Shown in pieces: positions 1 through 13,500 of a DNA stretch of 64,000 nt (its first letter is position 1; every line of letters begins with the position of its first letter). The notes beneath the pieces are model-generated. The model had not been told where the DNA came from. It was given only the letters and a program-made list of their open reading frames with translations, and searched no databases. The DNA is from Prostheceraeus crozeri (Eukaryota; Platyhelminthes; Polycladida; Euryleptidae): contig CAJQUW010004789.1 in assembly GCA_907163375.1 (NCBI GenBank), positions 62,001 through 126,000 on the forward strand, given 5' to 3'. The position numbers and the translations under genes were made by a program.

Positions 1-186
1 AATTCTACAATAGAATCAAAAAGTTCATAAAATCGATTGAGGCATCTCCCCTTTGAGAGCCATCCCACTTCTGTGTGTAGCAACAGTTGCTGAAAATCCT
101 CTCCGTTTTCATCACAAAGTTGACGAAAAATACGTTCATTCAGATTATGTCTCTTTATTACAGTTATTATCACTTGCAGTGAATTG

Positions 187-612
187 TTAAGAGTCTCGCT
201 GAGTTTCTTCGCAGCTAGATGCTATCGGTGGATAATACAATGCATTGGGCACTTCCTTTTTCAGAAAAGCAACAAATCTTCGATATCTTCCATTCATAGC
301 AGCGGCTCCATCCGTAGCACAAGCAACAATATTATTGAGAGGGATGGCCTTTTTATCGAAGAATTTCTTGACATAGTTGAAGATTGTCATACCTTTGGCA
401 TCCGTCTGAAGATTCAAACTGAAGAGTAATTCCTCTTTAATTTCGTTTCCGTCGATGAAGCGCACATACCCCAGAAGTAATGATTGATTGCCTCTAATAG
501 TGCTTTCGTCGATTTGCAAAGCAAATTCTTTATTTTGCAACAGCCGACATAATTTTTCCTCGATGTGTGCAGCCATTTCGTCTATACGCCGTCTGACAGA
601 GTCATTGCTCAA
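187..612 (-). pseudogene. hAT transposase core fragment
   Basis: This is a 141-codon open piece of the hAT transposase. It contains the first catalytic-region phrase LQIDEST, the text GYVRFIDGNEIKEELLFSL, and the ATDGAAAMNGRY block typical of SCAND3/ZBED-like hAT proteins. Coding similarity continues past its end to base 1 in another frame. A full family transposase is about 600 residues, so this is only a part. Confidence 0.8.
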
Positions 613-748
613 AGGTACGGTTGCCCTTGTGTAGTGCGGTAGATAAAAACTTCACTAATTGCAGGGAGCAGTAAAGATTCACCCACCGAATGAGGTTTAC
701 ATGTTTTAGCAATTAACTTTGCTATGTTGTATGATGCAACTAGTCCAT

Positions 749-1043
749 CTATTGGGTTTCCTCTATTCCTCTAGATTGGGTTTTTGCGAAACTATCAGAA
801 ATTGACGGTCGCTGATTGAATCTGTTCCTTAGAGTTTGAAAATATGACAAATATTTAACTTTCTTATCACTGTGCTTCTTCTGCAAATGATCTATGAGAC
901 GAGAAGGCTTCATTGCCTCGTTGGAGAATGTTTGCTCACACAGCAGGCACATCGGCAATTGTTAATTAGATGGAGTCTCAATAAAACCGTATTTCAAATA
1001 GTCCACACTATATTGTCTGCACTTTTTCTTCGTCGATGAAGCC
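749..1043 (-). pseudogene. hAT transposase N terminus with BED-type zinc finger
   Basis: The start MASSTKKKCRQYSVDYLKYGF is read from 1043, followed by one in-frame stop and then a zinc finger with CLLCEQTF and HLQKKHSDKK (two Cys, two His), the DNA-binding part of hAT transposases. It lies directly upstream of the core fragment on the same strand and belongs to the same element. Confidence 0.75.
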
Positions 1044-1917
1044 ATTTTCATTTGCTTGTGTCACTCACCGGCGAGATGTACGAGTATCAATGTTGAGATA
1101 TCTGTGGCACAATCCCAATTGATTCTGTCGACGTCATTGCTTAATGCAGGGATTCCCATCACCATGACGCAGTGGCTTTACTGCGTCCTCATTGGGTGTT
1201 TAGCAGAACATTTCGTGTGCTTACGTCTCAGTGTTGATTTTGACTGCTTGATTAGCCGCGTTGTTATTTATGGTGCGGTGTTGCGATACTATTACGAACT
1301 TGCATCATTGACCGATGTGAATGAATTTGCGCACATGGCGCTTACTCTGAAGATGTACATCAAGCATGGACAATTCATAGCATGATATTGAGCAATACGC
1401 CCCCTTCGCATCAAACGCCTCCTTGCAAGTTGCGAACGCCCACCTTGAGAACTGCTGCTCTAGAGGTTATTATTAGCCCTAACCTGTTGAGAGTTTGGAG
1501 TGTGTGGAGGCTGCCTCATACTCCAGCTCTCTAGCACGGCTCCTTCCCAGGAGAGGGCAGAGGAGAAGTAAAAGTATAGAGCCGTCCCGATTAATCAAAA
1601 ATTCTTGTTTAGTAAAGGCGATCAGAAACAGGGAATTGATACTTGTCTCAATACAGCGATTGCATCACAGAATTGGATTGTTTACCTTTTCAGCTAGCTA
1701 GAAATGAAGACTACTTCAGAACGATGGCACATGCTGTTTCTTAGTAATCGCGGTAATAGCCGCCGATAATGCAATTAATATTGCTGCCAACTTCATGACC
1801 AACCTGGGATTGAGGAAGAAGAGCTGAAAGAGTACAAATTACGCGTCGGACATATTGCTGCAACTTAAGCTTGACAAACACCTCACAGACTTAATGCATC
1901 GTGTGCGTCCATCATAC

Positions 1918-2193
1918 TTACATGTTCGCCTTGCAATGACCAACGCTCGAATTGCTGGAAGTCATGTTATTCAGTACTTTCAATCGAAACAGCAAATACT
2001 GTGGTGTCAAAATAAAGGAACCCATTGTTCCTGTGTAAAATAGCAGAGAAAATATGAAAAGGGGTAAAAATCCATGTCGGAAAGAAAATGTGGGTTTCGT
2101 GTTACTTTCGGTGGAGGTTTCTCCATCCTCAGATGACTCTTCTGGGTTATTCAGTGACACTTCCCGGCGAGGACCTACACATGGGTTAGTCAT
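1918..2193 (-). CDS. Possible small membrane protein or first exon (uncertain)
   Basis: A 91-codon minus-strand frame starting at 2193. Residues 1-35 are polar and rich in Ser, Glu and Thr. Residues about 42-70 are hydrophobic (LPLFIFSLLFYTG then SFILTPQYLLF) and could be one membrane span. The segment faintly recalls the first membrane span of lysocardiolipin-type acyltransferases, but no acyltransferase block follows. Chance is a real alternative. Confidence 0.2.
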   Translation of the reverse strand: MTNPCVGPRREVSLNNPEESSEDGETSTESNTKPTFSFRHGFLPLFIFSLLFYTGTMGSFILTPQYLLFRLKVLNNMTSSNSSVGHCKANM

Positions 2194-3957
2194 ACTTGTG
2201 TAACTATTCTAAATTGACAATTAAATGCATTTTCTTTAAATAAGCACCAGTAGTATGTATATTATTTTCTTATATTGAATTTGAAGCGCTCGTAGCATTC
2301 AACCACTACAATTCAGTGCAGGTAAAGAAATGATGTTTCACATCAAACGTGCTTCGTAGATTACATATTGTCTTCAATAGGATTTCATTCACAAAATTTT
2401 CTGTCTGCAGATTCATTTTCTTGCTCTGCTTCAATTCTAAATTTCGCAGTGAAATTAGCGAGGGCTAGGCGAAACACAGTTGATAACTAGTCAAATCACA
2501 AATCGCACCATTCAGCAAGTAAAAACGATGTGAAAGATAAGAATAAAATATAAATGTAAATACTGATAGTATTCAAATGATATGTAATGAAAAAAAGCGT
2601 GTGTAATTATAAGTAGAGTAACAGTAGAAAGCAAATGTAGAGGGCAAAGTAGAGTAAACTGGTCTTTCGTCTTCAAAGCACAGCTAGTCAGCAAGTAATA
2701 GCTTGCATCACCGTTAAATCCAGCAACACCATCCACACCATATTTTCACAGACCATTTGTTGGGATGCTCAAAATCAGCTAAATTTGAGATAACCTATGC
2801 AGCAAGACACTCCATCATTGATTTTCACAAATTGCATGCAATTGGAGATAACCAATTGCAAGGACATTTCGATAACATTACAGAGGTTCTCACCAATAAG
2901 TAAAAGAAACATCATTGTTTGGGCAATTCATCAAAAAATATATTTGGCTACCAGAACCGAATTATGCGCTATTTTCTACGAAGAATTATTCTGTTGAGCA
3001 TTCTCAGTATCCTTCTATCCTGCTTCTATCCATCCTGAATTAATGGAACAATGAAACTTCACTCATGTGCTTCTGCAACATAACATGTAAATGATGGAAA
3101 GTTCTGCACATATTTATTTAAATATGGATTCCATTTTCATTAAAATATTTCGAAACGTTTCTCAAGAAAGGGAAAATTTCATGATACACCCATCATCACA
3201 CTCGCAATTATAAAAATTATAAAAAATGCATTTCCGAAATAAATGATGTATTAAAAACGATCTTAATTTATATCCTTATATAATCCTTATGTGACATATT
3301 TATAAGACTTACTGATCCTTCTCTTGCGTCAAATCTCAATTGCATTGTCAAAAGGAAAATGAATTTTATCATGAACATAGCGACCCTTTCAAAGGACGGC
3401 AAAGGTTGGAAATTCTGCATATTCCAGTTTATTATTTTAATTCATTTTGTCTAAAGTTTGAGAAATTCCTACAGCTTCATGTTATTTAAAAGAAGGTCAT
3501 CAATCGGATAAAGCAGGCAACAAACTCAATGAGTACAGCACACATTGACAATTTCACAGTTTCAAAAGTTCATAAGAATTGCCTTTATTGTCATGTTTAA
3601 AACAGTTTCCTTTTGGCCAATGTAACTTCGATTTGACGCAACAAGAAAGTTATTCATGTACCTCAGCACATGTGACTAGATAATTTGCTTGAAACAAGCA
3701 TTTTGAATTGATTCGTTTGCAATGATCTTACGACTGCCAAAAATAGGTTTATGATTTCATTTTGTCTATCTGCGTGAAGAATATATTAAATATGCTTCAA
3801 TTACTATTGAACATTGCAGTCTAGATGTTATTTTCACTATTGACATTAAATATTTTGTTCACAAACTTTGGAAGATCAATGCGTTATTTATAAGCAATTG
3901 AATGAAATGAAGTTAACGATTGAACAAATTTCCAATAAAAAGAGTTGTGCGATGGTT

Positions 3958-4004
3958 GCTAGTCCTATGTTCTGCAACTGAGCTACAAGTCGCCGAGATG
4001 TCAC
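3958..4004 (-). repeat. tRNA-like 5' half (fossil)
   Basis: On the minus strand the text GTAGCTCAGTTGC resembles a tRNA D-arm and box A, preceded by a GGCGACTT acceptor-like stretch. No matching box B or acceptor 3' side is seen, so this is at most a decayed tRNA-derived sequence. Confidence 0.25.
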
Positions 4005-4488
4005 CGTGTCAAAAGTGGAAGCAAAGCGACAACGGTGCATCAATTGTGATAGCCATTGTGATAAAAAATGGATCCTTCGTCATTTAATTGTGACTGCCGA
4101 CATAAAAGCAGATAGCAAAGTTGGAGATCGATTCTCATCAGACCATCTTTAACCATGTCGCAAATAATATTAAATTATCTCTAATGACGGATGATCCTCC
4201 ATCCTTGATTTCTTCCACGATGTATACTTAAACAATATGCGAATAATGGCTTTTAAATTAGCGGCAACTGTTGCACAAGCAACTTTTCACAATATTTTCA
4301 TCTTTGGACATATTTGCTGTCGAATCATATGCTGAGCTGAGATTAATCGAACAAAATATTCATAAATCTTTTAATGTTTTCAGATTAATAAATGCTACTA
4401 ATTTAGATAATATGCTAGTAGTAATATGGAAAGCTTCAAAGTAGTTATATGGAAAATTACAAATTTAGAAAACTATTGCTCTTCACAA

Positions 4489-4520
4489 ATGGCTGGTAAC
4501 TTTTGGCAAAGCTCGCACTT
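4489..4520 (+). CDS. CycC: Cyclin C coding exon 1
   Basis: Encodes [10 protein letters not shown] plus two bases of the next codon. The near-identical start in other animals fixes the ATG. The donor GTGAGT follows at 4521. Confidence 0.93.
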
Positions 4521-7500
4521 GTGAGTGATTCTATGATTTTTTTAAAAAAGTTTGATTGATAGCATGAATGCGAGACTATTATGTGACTATACGTTGAAGG
4601 AATCATGAGTAACCAGAAAAATAAAATTTGTATGTGCTGTTTCTATATCCAGACCTTTCAAATATAATTGCTCATGTCAACCCATTTTCATGCATAATTC
4701 TGGCATTGAAGTTTTGGTTCAAAATTGACAAATTGTATGCCATTTGAAAATTATTGCTCTGTCTATTTTATGTGTGCTTCATAAGTGGTCAGTTTGATGC
4801 ACTGAAGGAAATCGCAGGTTTCTTTGACGCAGCATTTTTTTTACCCTGAGGGCGGCTGATGTTTCGAAGAAAATTTTCATATAATGTGTTGAATCTACCA
4901 AATTTCAATGGATTATAAAATCCGAAAATCTCCATTTTTGAGGTGAAATGATTTGAACCGACTGCGCAACTACATGTAATTGTTGGAATACTACGTCGCC
5001 GGGAAGCTAAGTATGGAAGCCATCACATCTTCCTTCAAAGAAACAGTAGCGACTGTCAAAGTCGATTACTTCAGACATTTTGGATGGGCTCTGCTTTTGA
5101 CCGTTTAGCTCTGAGTGAGATAGGCCGTGCAAGAACTAAGTCGTAACTAATAACAAAGGAATGAAATGAAAAAACGGCAGGCCTAAGTCAATTTGCCACC
5201 CAGATGTGTGACTGGAGGTATTCGAACATACGACCGGGGTTATTTAGACCTGCGCTTTGCCAACTGAGCAACGAGCTGATTGCAGGTCAATTGACATGAT
5301 ATGCAAGTTTATATAGTTGGAATATGTGGCTGCCAAAAATCTTCCTGAGAAATTGTCCGAGACGTTAAAAAGCTGCGACTTTGGTTTGACTGTTGATGAA
5401 TCCACGTCATCTGGGCAACGAATGCTTTGCATTTTGCAACCGAAATCCAGAATGAAGGACCAAAAACATTAGATTAGAAAGTCATTCGACAATTTCGGAA
5501 ATGAAATCATTTATGTCAAAGTACGTCGACTCTTCGCCTGTATGACTTATTGCTATCTTCTAATAATAAAAAAAAAAGATATCAAGTTCCATACAGAAAT
5601 CGAGTGAAGACCATGTGAAATCGATGACAATGAGTGTGCAATTGCCTTTCGTAACCGCGTGTCAATGCAGCTTTCAGCACTAACAAAATTATGAATTATG
5701 TCCACAATTGACTGCTTCGGCAATTTCAGCATCATTGACTGTAATTTGATCAGCGAAGTCTCCTGTGGTAAAGTCCAGTAAGGACACGGAAGTCACCTGT
5801 GGTAAAGGTTCAGAGCGCTTAACAAAAATGATCTCTTGCATACAGAGTTTGGGAAAAACAACCCATGAGAATCTCATCCCACAGGTTAAATAGATGGATG
5901 AAGTGGGCTAAATGGGAAGTTTATTTCTTGGATTTGATCACTTTCGAAAAGTTCCCATCCCAATTTTCATGATATCTTAGCAATGAAGTTTGTCGCCATA
6001 TTCTAATATGCTATTGCAATTAATATAGGCTGTACACAAACATGCTTTTATTTTGGTTATTGATGGTGGGTTACGAAAGTATGGATGGAAAAAGTACGAA
6101 GACATTGGCCTACATGTAGAATTTCAACAACACTAAGTATCTTTTAGTTATGAGTTCATATAATTATTCCGGGAATTTTCTGCAATAATGCTAGACGGAA
6201 TGCTTGTAAGTTAGAATTTTACTATTTACATCAATGTTAGGGATGTATGAATTTACCTATTAATCGGCAAACCGGTCGATTATTGCCAAGTTACAGCGAT
6301 AATCGTCAATCGTCCAATTGTATATTAACCGATTAGTGGACTTCTTGAGATTTTTGCTAATTTTCAATTGAAAGTAACTGATCAAATGACATAAATTCCA
6401 ATTTTCTTGATGAAAATTGTAACATATTATATTTTTTTTCTCTAAATTTAAACTTCTTTTTATCATTACTATAATTGAAAGCAATTGAATTCTTTCCTCC
6501 GAAGGACTCAATTTTCATAGAAAGGATTTATTAAGAGCAGTATTTCGCACATTCTGATGTAGGCCCCTACAGAATACATTTTTTACTGTACCTGGCGGAA
6601 GAGCTCTCTATTTTGTAAGTCATAAAATAACATGCTTTTGTCAAATACATGGGCTACTTAATAGTCATTTTGTCATCGCGCTACCTGCATTTGATATGTA
6701 CAGAATGCCCTCTTTGTACGATACGTCTGACCAACACAGCAGAAGCTTTGGTATGTAGGCCCCTAAATTACGTTATTTGCAACAAATTCGTTCGTAAATG
6801 TCTCGTCTTAACTATGGCTATGGGTGGTGGAAAGCATGGATGCAGTCTTATCATTTTGATAGGACTCCGACTCCTACAGTTGATAGAACTCCGCCTTCTG
6901 ATAGGACTCCGAATCCGTGTAGAAACAAGGTGTCTACAAAGTCGTAGATTGTCCTTTTGAATTTGAAATCTTAGTAGGCCTATTGCATTTCGTAAATTTT
7001 AACAACAAGGTTAGTAATCTGCTAGTGCCCTAGTTTTTAATCAAAATAATGTTTCATTTCCAAGTAGGTGAAGCGAATGACTTTTCAAATTGGTCACTTA
7101 TTTGTAATTTAGATTTGCGGCATTTTTATGGCAGCAGAAACTGTCATAAACTGTTGGACTTGCTTGAATATGTACGAGAATAACACTTCAAGAGGACGAA
7201 GGTAGCTTCTCATAGGCCTATGTCCACCGGATCACAGCGGAATTACTTTATTTTGAACTTATTGCTGAATTTAGCTACCAAATCTGTCAATCTCCTGTAC
7301 TGAATGTTTTTCGCCGGTGCGGACTCCGGCGTAGCATAGAACAGAAGTATCCCTACGTGTCGTAAAAGACGACTGAAATGGCTACTGCATGCAGGGTACC
7401 GACAATCCGGGAAAAAACCGGAAATTCCAATAGCCCTGGAAAACCCTTGAAATGGTCATGACTCAAGTAAAATTTCCGTTACCAAGTTATTGATTATGAC

Positions 7501-10500
7501 TGAGCATAGGCATAAAAGTTGCTGTTGACAATTATGTTCCAGGATATTGTAATCCTCTCTCACAAAACTAGCGTGAAGACTTCTACCGGAAAATAAGTCG
7601 CAATTTTTATGGTTCTTTTGTTTGAATGTGTGCCCATACAAATATCTATTTTTGATAGCATTTCTTTCTGATTAATCACCTGCGTCAGTAATACTGCCTT
7701 TTTCTTATCTAAATCAACCAATGATGGAAATTGAATGTTGATGGTCATGTGTTGAGCTGATTCGAGAATCGAAAAGCTGTTCTACTCAATTTACTGAAGT
7801 AATAGCTTAAATGATTATCGATATGTTAACTTCAAACAAATTGCATGAAATCGATTCTGTCACAGTTGTAGAACAAGCATCTTACTTGAATAAGCAAAAT
7901 TTACTCATGAGAAGTCTAAAATTTTAAGTATAATATAACAACAATTGCACTGCGTGAAATATGCAGCAACTGATCTCTGATTTGATAACATGGCCACAGA
8001 CATCGATGAAGGAGTTTATCAGCATTGCAAATAGAGAAGGGTAGTCAATCTATTAGATAGGCCTACTTGACTTTTAATATTTATCAATCATTTGTTAAGT
8101 AAATTTAATACCCCTGGAAATCTGTTACCCGGAAATCTGTCGATACCCTGGACTATCACAGCGAAGGCTTGGTAAGCCGGAATTAGTCGGTATCTGAATC
8201 ACTGCAGTGTGGCACTCAATCTACTGAATCGAGGATTTCAGGTAGTCCGGTCCTGTTTTCATGACCAGGGGACCATTTATAGAGATGCCACTACTTGATG
8301 CATTGATGGATGGGTGGTTTTCAAAGACAACCCTCCGTTTTGAGGGTTGAAGGTTGCGCATTCATTAGGAAATAGTAGAGAATTTCCTAAAGCTTATGTC
8401 AGTCCCAATCTTATCAACTTAGAGAGATCCAATAGCTTCACATTGGCGGGAAATCGCATTTGGATTCTCTTTAATTTATCTGAGCTTTTATGGATTCATG
8501 CTCAACCACATGTTGTATAGCACAGTTTTGTAAGTGATGGAAATTTATGACGTTAGAAAAGTTCTTTCATTGCGCCTCATTTAATTTGACCAAATTGTAC
8601 AATTTCAAAGACTCTCATCTTCATCTTCAGTGGCTTATATAGTAAAGCGGAACAAATCAAGACAATAAAAGAGTTTAGGTCTATATTTCACAACTTTAAA
8701 AACAATGGGAAAGAGCTGGTATTATTGTTTAGTAAGATATCTGTGTCATAAGCAGCTATGAAGACTGATTCTGCAGCGAGAGTTTTGTTCGTAGGAGCGA
8801 TGACGGAGATGATTGTTTCGCGCCAGAGAGTAGGCGCTCCACGGACACTTGTGTTGTAGGCATCGTGGAGCTGACATGCAGATTTCAAGATTTCGGGGTA
8901 GTCGATGGCTTGGTGAGTGGGAGTGTTTCCGTTCCGCTGACTTACTTTGTGATCTCTCTCTGTCTCTCTCTCTCTCTCTGACCCGATTGCTTTTTTTAAC
9001 GGCAACTTGACTGTCTTCACTCTCCACCACCTCATCATGTTGTCGACGATAACATCTCAAATCGTTATACGTTAGATGACCCGGCTCCTCCCATCTTGCT
9101 GAAAGGCAGGAAAATAAACCATGTTTTTTAATATTTAGGGAATTTTTTTAAATTTTAAGTACACTTTTGATCTTAATATGCGCGTTGGAGAGCCATCACA
9201 CGATTGAAGTGAGGTCAGAAGTGATGTTCTCAAACTATAAAGGACAAGTGTGTAGGTGTGATCGAGCGAGAGAGGCTTGTCTGCTAAATCACCGAGTGAA
9301 TTGACGATACTTTTTCAGTCCCTCGACTTCTACTAGATGTTCATTCTTGTCTCTGCACTTTTGTTTGACGGAGAAATTTTAGTTATACACCAGGATAACT
9401 AATTTCCATGTTTTATATTCCTGTTCTAATCAGAGGCCGGAGTCGCATCACTTGATAGGACACCGGGACTCCGACTCCTGCCAAAATGATAGGACTCCGG
9501 GACTCCGCATCCCAGATGGAAAGAGTCGAGAGTTTTGATGTCTCACTGCAATATTGACTGATGTAATTTCGGTCAACATCAAGTGAACATCTTCATACAG
9601 ACTGATCACGATTTCAAATTTCACATACCGTAGATATAGTATACAATAGCCTTCAAAATTAGAAATATTGCAAAAAATATCAGAAAGTAAAAGCATCCTA
9701 GAAATGTCAAAAATGCGACAGGTAATACTGGGCTTCATTTTGGCAGTAGAAATTACTGTAGAAATTGACTTGACTGACTGTCAATTAAATTGACTTGGAA
9801 GATGCAGCCCAATGCTACGTGTCCCATTTTTAATACAACAAATTTGATTGATTATTTAAGTTAAAATTTATTTAATTTTCCTCCGATTTCTGTGCATCTT
9901 GCATTTCCAATTTTTATTCTTGTCATTAATTATTTCTAATCCCTGATGAAAAATAGATATCATAAATGTTTCATCTCATTTTAGTTTGGAATGGCTTCTC
10001 GATAAACAAGATTTAATCAAATATCGAGCTCAAGACTTGGCTCATCTTTCGGAGGAAGAATATCAGAAAACCACAATCTTCTTTGCAAATGGTGAGTATT
10101 TTGTTGAAGTGTCATCGAACGGATGTCCTCCTCTCACCAAATTGAAAACTTCTTGACATCACGCTACCTCATTCAGCCTCATCGATAATTGTGTGATTGT
10201 GACACGCAATGACGTCCATAACTGCTCATTTCTGCACCTATTGAACTCGCAAGAAAATGCTTTGTTTTTCTTTAACTCATTTCTTCGGTTAATATGGAAT
10301 GCTTCGCGAAGTAAGAACAGAAAGGAGGATTGCTTCTTTATATCATTCCGCGAGTTAGAGATCTTAAATGCCCGAGCCCGTAGGGTGAGAACTATTTAAA
10401 TCTAACGAGTTGGAATGCTATGATGAAGCAATCTCATGCACGAGTTGCGTAGAGAATTTTATTTGACGACGTGCTATGATGATCAAGGACAGATTGTGAT

Positions 10501-13500
10501 TGACATGTCTATGATTATCAAGAGTATTTGAATAGAAATTTAGCTTCATCAATCGTGAAAATATCTATTCACAGATCTAGTCTATACTAAAGCAGGACAA
10601 GAGCACTCATCATTGTCATAGATTGCGTTCCTTCCAGTGCATTGGAGGAAATATTATCTCCCGCGCGGGCAATAATCTGCTTTACAGGTGAAATAAAGCG
10701 ATAGGATATCTACATTACATGCACGGAGACAAATAGAACATAATAAATTGAGAGAACTGGTGAAAACAATGAACAGGGTTAACATTTTCTACTAAAGTTA
10801 ATTGGATCACGTGTGGGAAAATTGTGAAATATTTCAACTTCTCGTCGTCAAAGTGATTTCTTTACAGTGAAGTCGACAGCCTTGCTTTGTGAAGATTTAC
10901 GGATTGTTATTTGAGGAATGAATTTCTGCATTCATTTCAGTAATACAAGCGTTTGGAGAACAGCTCAAAGTTCGGCAACAAGTGATCGCTACTGCTACCG
11001 TCTATTTCAAGCGATTTTATGCAAGGTATTCCTTTGGAGATGTCGATCCTTGGCTTCTTGCACCCACCTGTCTTTTTCTCGCATCCAAAGTTGAGGTAAA
11101 TCGTCTTGTTGAGTGGTGACCACTTGAGTGTTATTATCAAAATATTTGCTCTTATTACAGGAGTTCGGTGTTTTATCGACGAAATCATTGATTCCTACCT
11201 GTCAAACAGTTTGTAAGTATCTTCCCAGACTCAAGCAGATATTGAAAGTTACTTCAGTAGCGAGTACTGTCTTTATACATGTCCGAGAAAATCACAGAAC
11301 ACGGTAAAAGCTCTATAGGTGAAAATGGTTTTGAAGCCGTCAGCCGATACGAAATAAATATATTCTTCAATTGATATTTAATGATATATCGTACTACTTA
11401 AAAAATGGAAAAGAAGTAGATTCGAACCAAATGATTCTATAAAATGTGCATAAAATACCGCTAACATTTCCGTGTTTTCAGCATAACTTTATGCTAATTA
11501 GCGTTTTGCTCGACTAAAATAACTAACATGATGGTGCGTGACTGGTTGACCTGCATGAACAACTCAGCATAAATCAATGTTTAAAATAAAAGCTATCATT
11601 ATATTTATAGTTGAACACTAAAAACAGATTGTTGGCAAAGTTTCATAGCAGTAATTGATGCGTTTGAAATATCCACGGTTGTTTTGAGGGTCTTAAAATG
11701 CAGGAATTAAGGCTCAATCTAGGCCTATTTCCGATTGTTATGGATAAATTTGAGAAAATGTCCAAATGTAAGGGTTCTGCTGCATAGAATAAATCAATTT
11801 CATTAAAATCAACCATCTGAGGTTACATGGCGACAACAAACATCGTAAAACCGCCTCATAGTACAGGGTGATCATAAATTCCTTCCCTGATTACAACAAT
11901 CAATTTAAAGGTGTTTTACAGGAATTTTCAGTGTTGTCTTGATATCATTCTGAAGCTTAGACGTCAAAGTTTTATCTGTGATGCATTTTATGCATCATAT
12001 CGTTAATCGAGTACATGAAAAAATTACTTTTTGTATTTTTCATCTTTTCTGTCATTTCTTAAAGCAAACTTGGATTTAGAAAGGAAAAGACATCTCGTTG
12101 GCCATGAGGATTTATCCAGTAAAACATTGAACTAAAAAATCAATACACCTCAACATGAGCTCCTCTTGTAGCTCGGAGCACATCCAGACGGTAGTCAATC
12201 TCTCTCCATGTACTCTCGAGCATCTCTTGATTCACAGACTCTATCGCCTCCCGAATCCGATTCCTTAGGGTTCCAAGGTCTCGGACTTGCGTGCGATACA
12301 CTTGGTCCTTCACATATCCCCACAGGAAGAAGTCAAGCGGGGTTACGTCAGGCGAGCGCGGAGGCCATGGAATAGGACCATCTCTCCCTATCCACCTGCT
12401 AGGGAAAGTCTCATCCAAGAAATCCCGAACCTGCTTGCCCCAGTGTGGAGGAGCCCCATCCTGTTGAAAAATGACATTCGGTTGTACTTCACCAACTGAG
12501 GAACGGCGAAGTTCTGTAGCATGTCCAAGTAGACGTTTGCAGTAATTGTCGATTCCGCAAAGAAGAAAGGACCAATCACTTTGTTGTGCATTAGGCAGCA
12601 CCAAACATTGACCTTTGCGCTGTCTCTCTGGTGCTCTCTCACAGCATGCGGATTCTGAGATCCCCAAATCCTGACGTTGTGCCGGTTAACCTTACCAGAC
12701 AGGTGGAACAAGGCTTCATCAGAAAAAGCAACACACTGCAGAAAGTCACTGTTCAAGTCAATTCTGTGAAGAATTTCCTCAGCAAAAGCTGCACGTTGCG
12801 GACGATCATTTGGTTGCAGAGCTTGGACGATTTGCACCTTGTAGGCATGGAACTGCAAACGTTTATGCAAAATTTTGACGACGGTGCTCTGCGGAATTCA
12901 AAGTTCTCGTGAAGCTCTTCGAGTAGACTTAACAGGATTCTTTTCAAAAGAGCTACGTACAGAGTTTACCAGTTCTTCACTTGAAGCTCTTCTCCCAGTT
13001 CTGTTGAGGTCACCAACACTGCCAGTTTCTTTGAATTTCTCGTACCAACTCTTGATGCTTTTCACGTCAGGAGGAGGTCGGCCATAATGTGTTTGGAAAT
13101 TTCTTTGCACCGTTAAAGGTGACTTTGTTTCATGATACCACAACACGCATTGTGCTTTCTCTACCATAGACGCCATGAACACTCAGATCCGTCAATGTCG
13201 AATGACTCGAAAGACAGCAAGCTAATCGCTTTATGGAATGAGATAACAGAATAGCAAATCAGTTAGTGACTCATTGTCGATCGCATAGACATCTCATTCA
13301 TTTCTGATTTTTAACAGCAAACGAAGACAGTGAGGTGTATTGATTTTTTAGTTCAATGTTTTACTGGATAAATCCTCATGGCCAATGAGATGTCTTTTCC
13401 TTTCTAAATCCAAGTTTGCTTTAAGAAATGACAGAAAAGATGAAAAATACAAAAAGTAATTTTTTCATGTACTCGATTAACGATATGATGCATAAAATGC

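Larger units (their letters stand above)
1..1457 (-). mobile_element. hAT DNA transposon, SCAND3/ZBED-like, cut by window edge
   Basis: The minus strand reads as a hAT transposase of the ZBED/SCAND3-like type. From the start near 1043 come a short lysine-rich N terminus, a BED-type zinc finger (CxxC then HxxxxxH, about 958-880), and then catalytic-core text (612-187) with the family phrases QIDEST and ATDGAAAMNGRY. It continues to the window edge with HTEVGWLSKGRCLNRFY. Frames change between these parts and an in-frame stop lies just before the zinc finger, so the gene is broken by several changes. The outer end is at 1457: read on the minus strand it begins CAGCAGTTCTCAA, a typical hAT terminus. 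It is followed at 1458-1465 by CTCTAGAG, which fits the known hAT target preference nTCTAGAn. The other end lies outside the window. Confidence 0.85.
1458..4488. other. Gene-poor stretch upstream of cyclin C
   Basis: AT-rich DNA with no supported gene. A minus-strand open frame at 1918-2193 has a serine/glutamate-rich start and one hydrophobic segment, but no family is recognised. The cyclin C promoter and 5' untranslated exon, if any, should lie in or near its right part; no clear TATA box or CpG-rich block is visible. Confidence 0.5.
4521..9984 (+). other. Cyclin C intron 1: no gene seen
   Basis: 5,464 bases, AT-rich. It holds a tRNA-like fossil at 5203-5277, a degenerate GGACTCCGACTCC-type minisatellite at 6854-6930 that reappears at 9432-9515, phrases related to CCGGGAAAACC-type dispersed repeats at 7400-7450 and 8110-8160, and a CT microsatellite near 8950-8980. 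Open frames here are short and unrecognised. Confidence 0.6.

Noticed and set aside
1918-2193. First exon of a lysocardiolipin acyltransferase-like gene
   Set aside because: Only a single hydrophobic stretch is similar; the acyltransferase HxxxxD block was not found downstream on that strand.
5203-5277. Working tRNA gene
   Set aside because: Box A- and box B-like text is present, but acceptor and T stems do not pair, so it is listed only as a fossil.
12287-13087. Plus-strand open frames across the mariner
   Set aside because: They are antisense shadows of the minus-strand transposase, whose motifs are clear.
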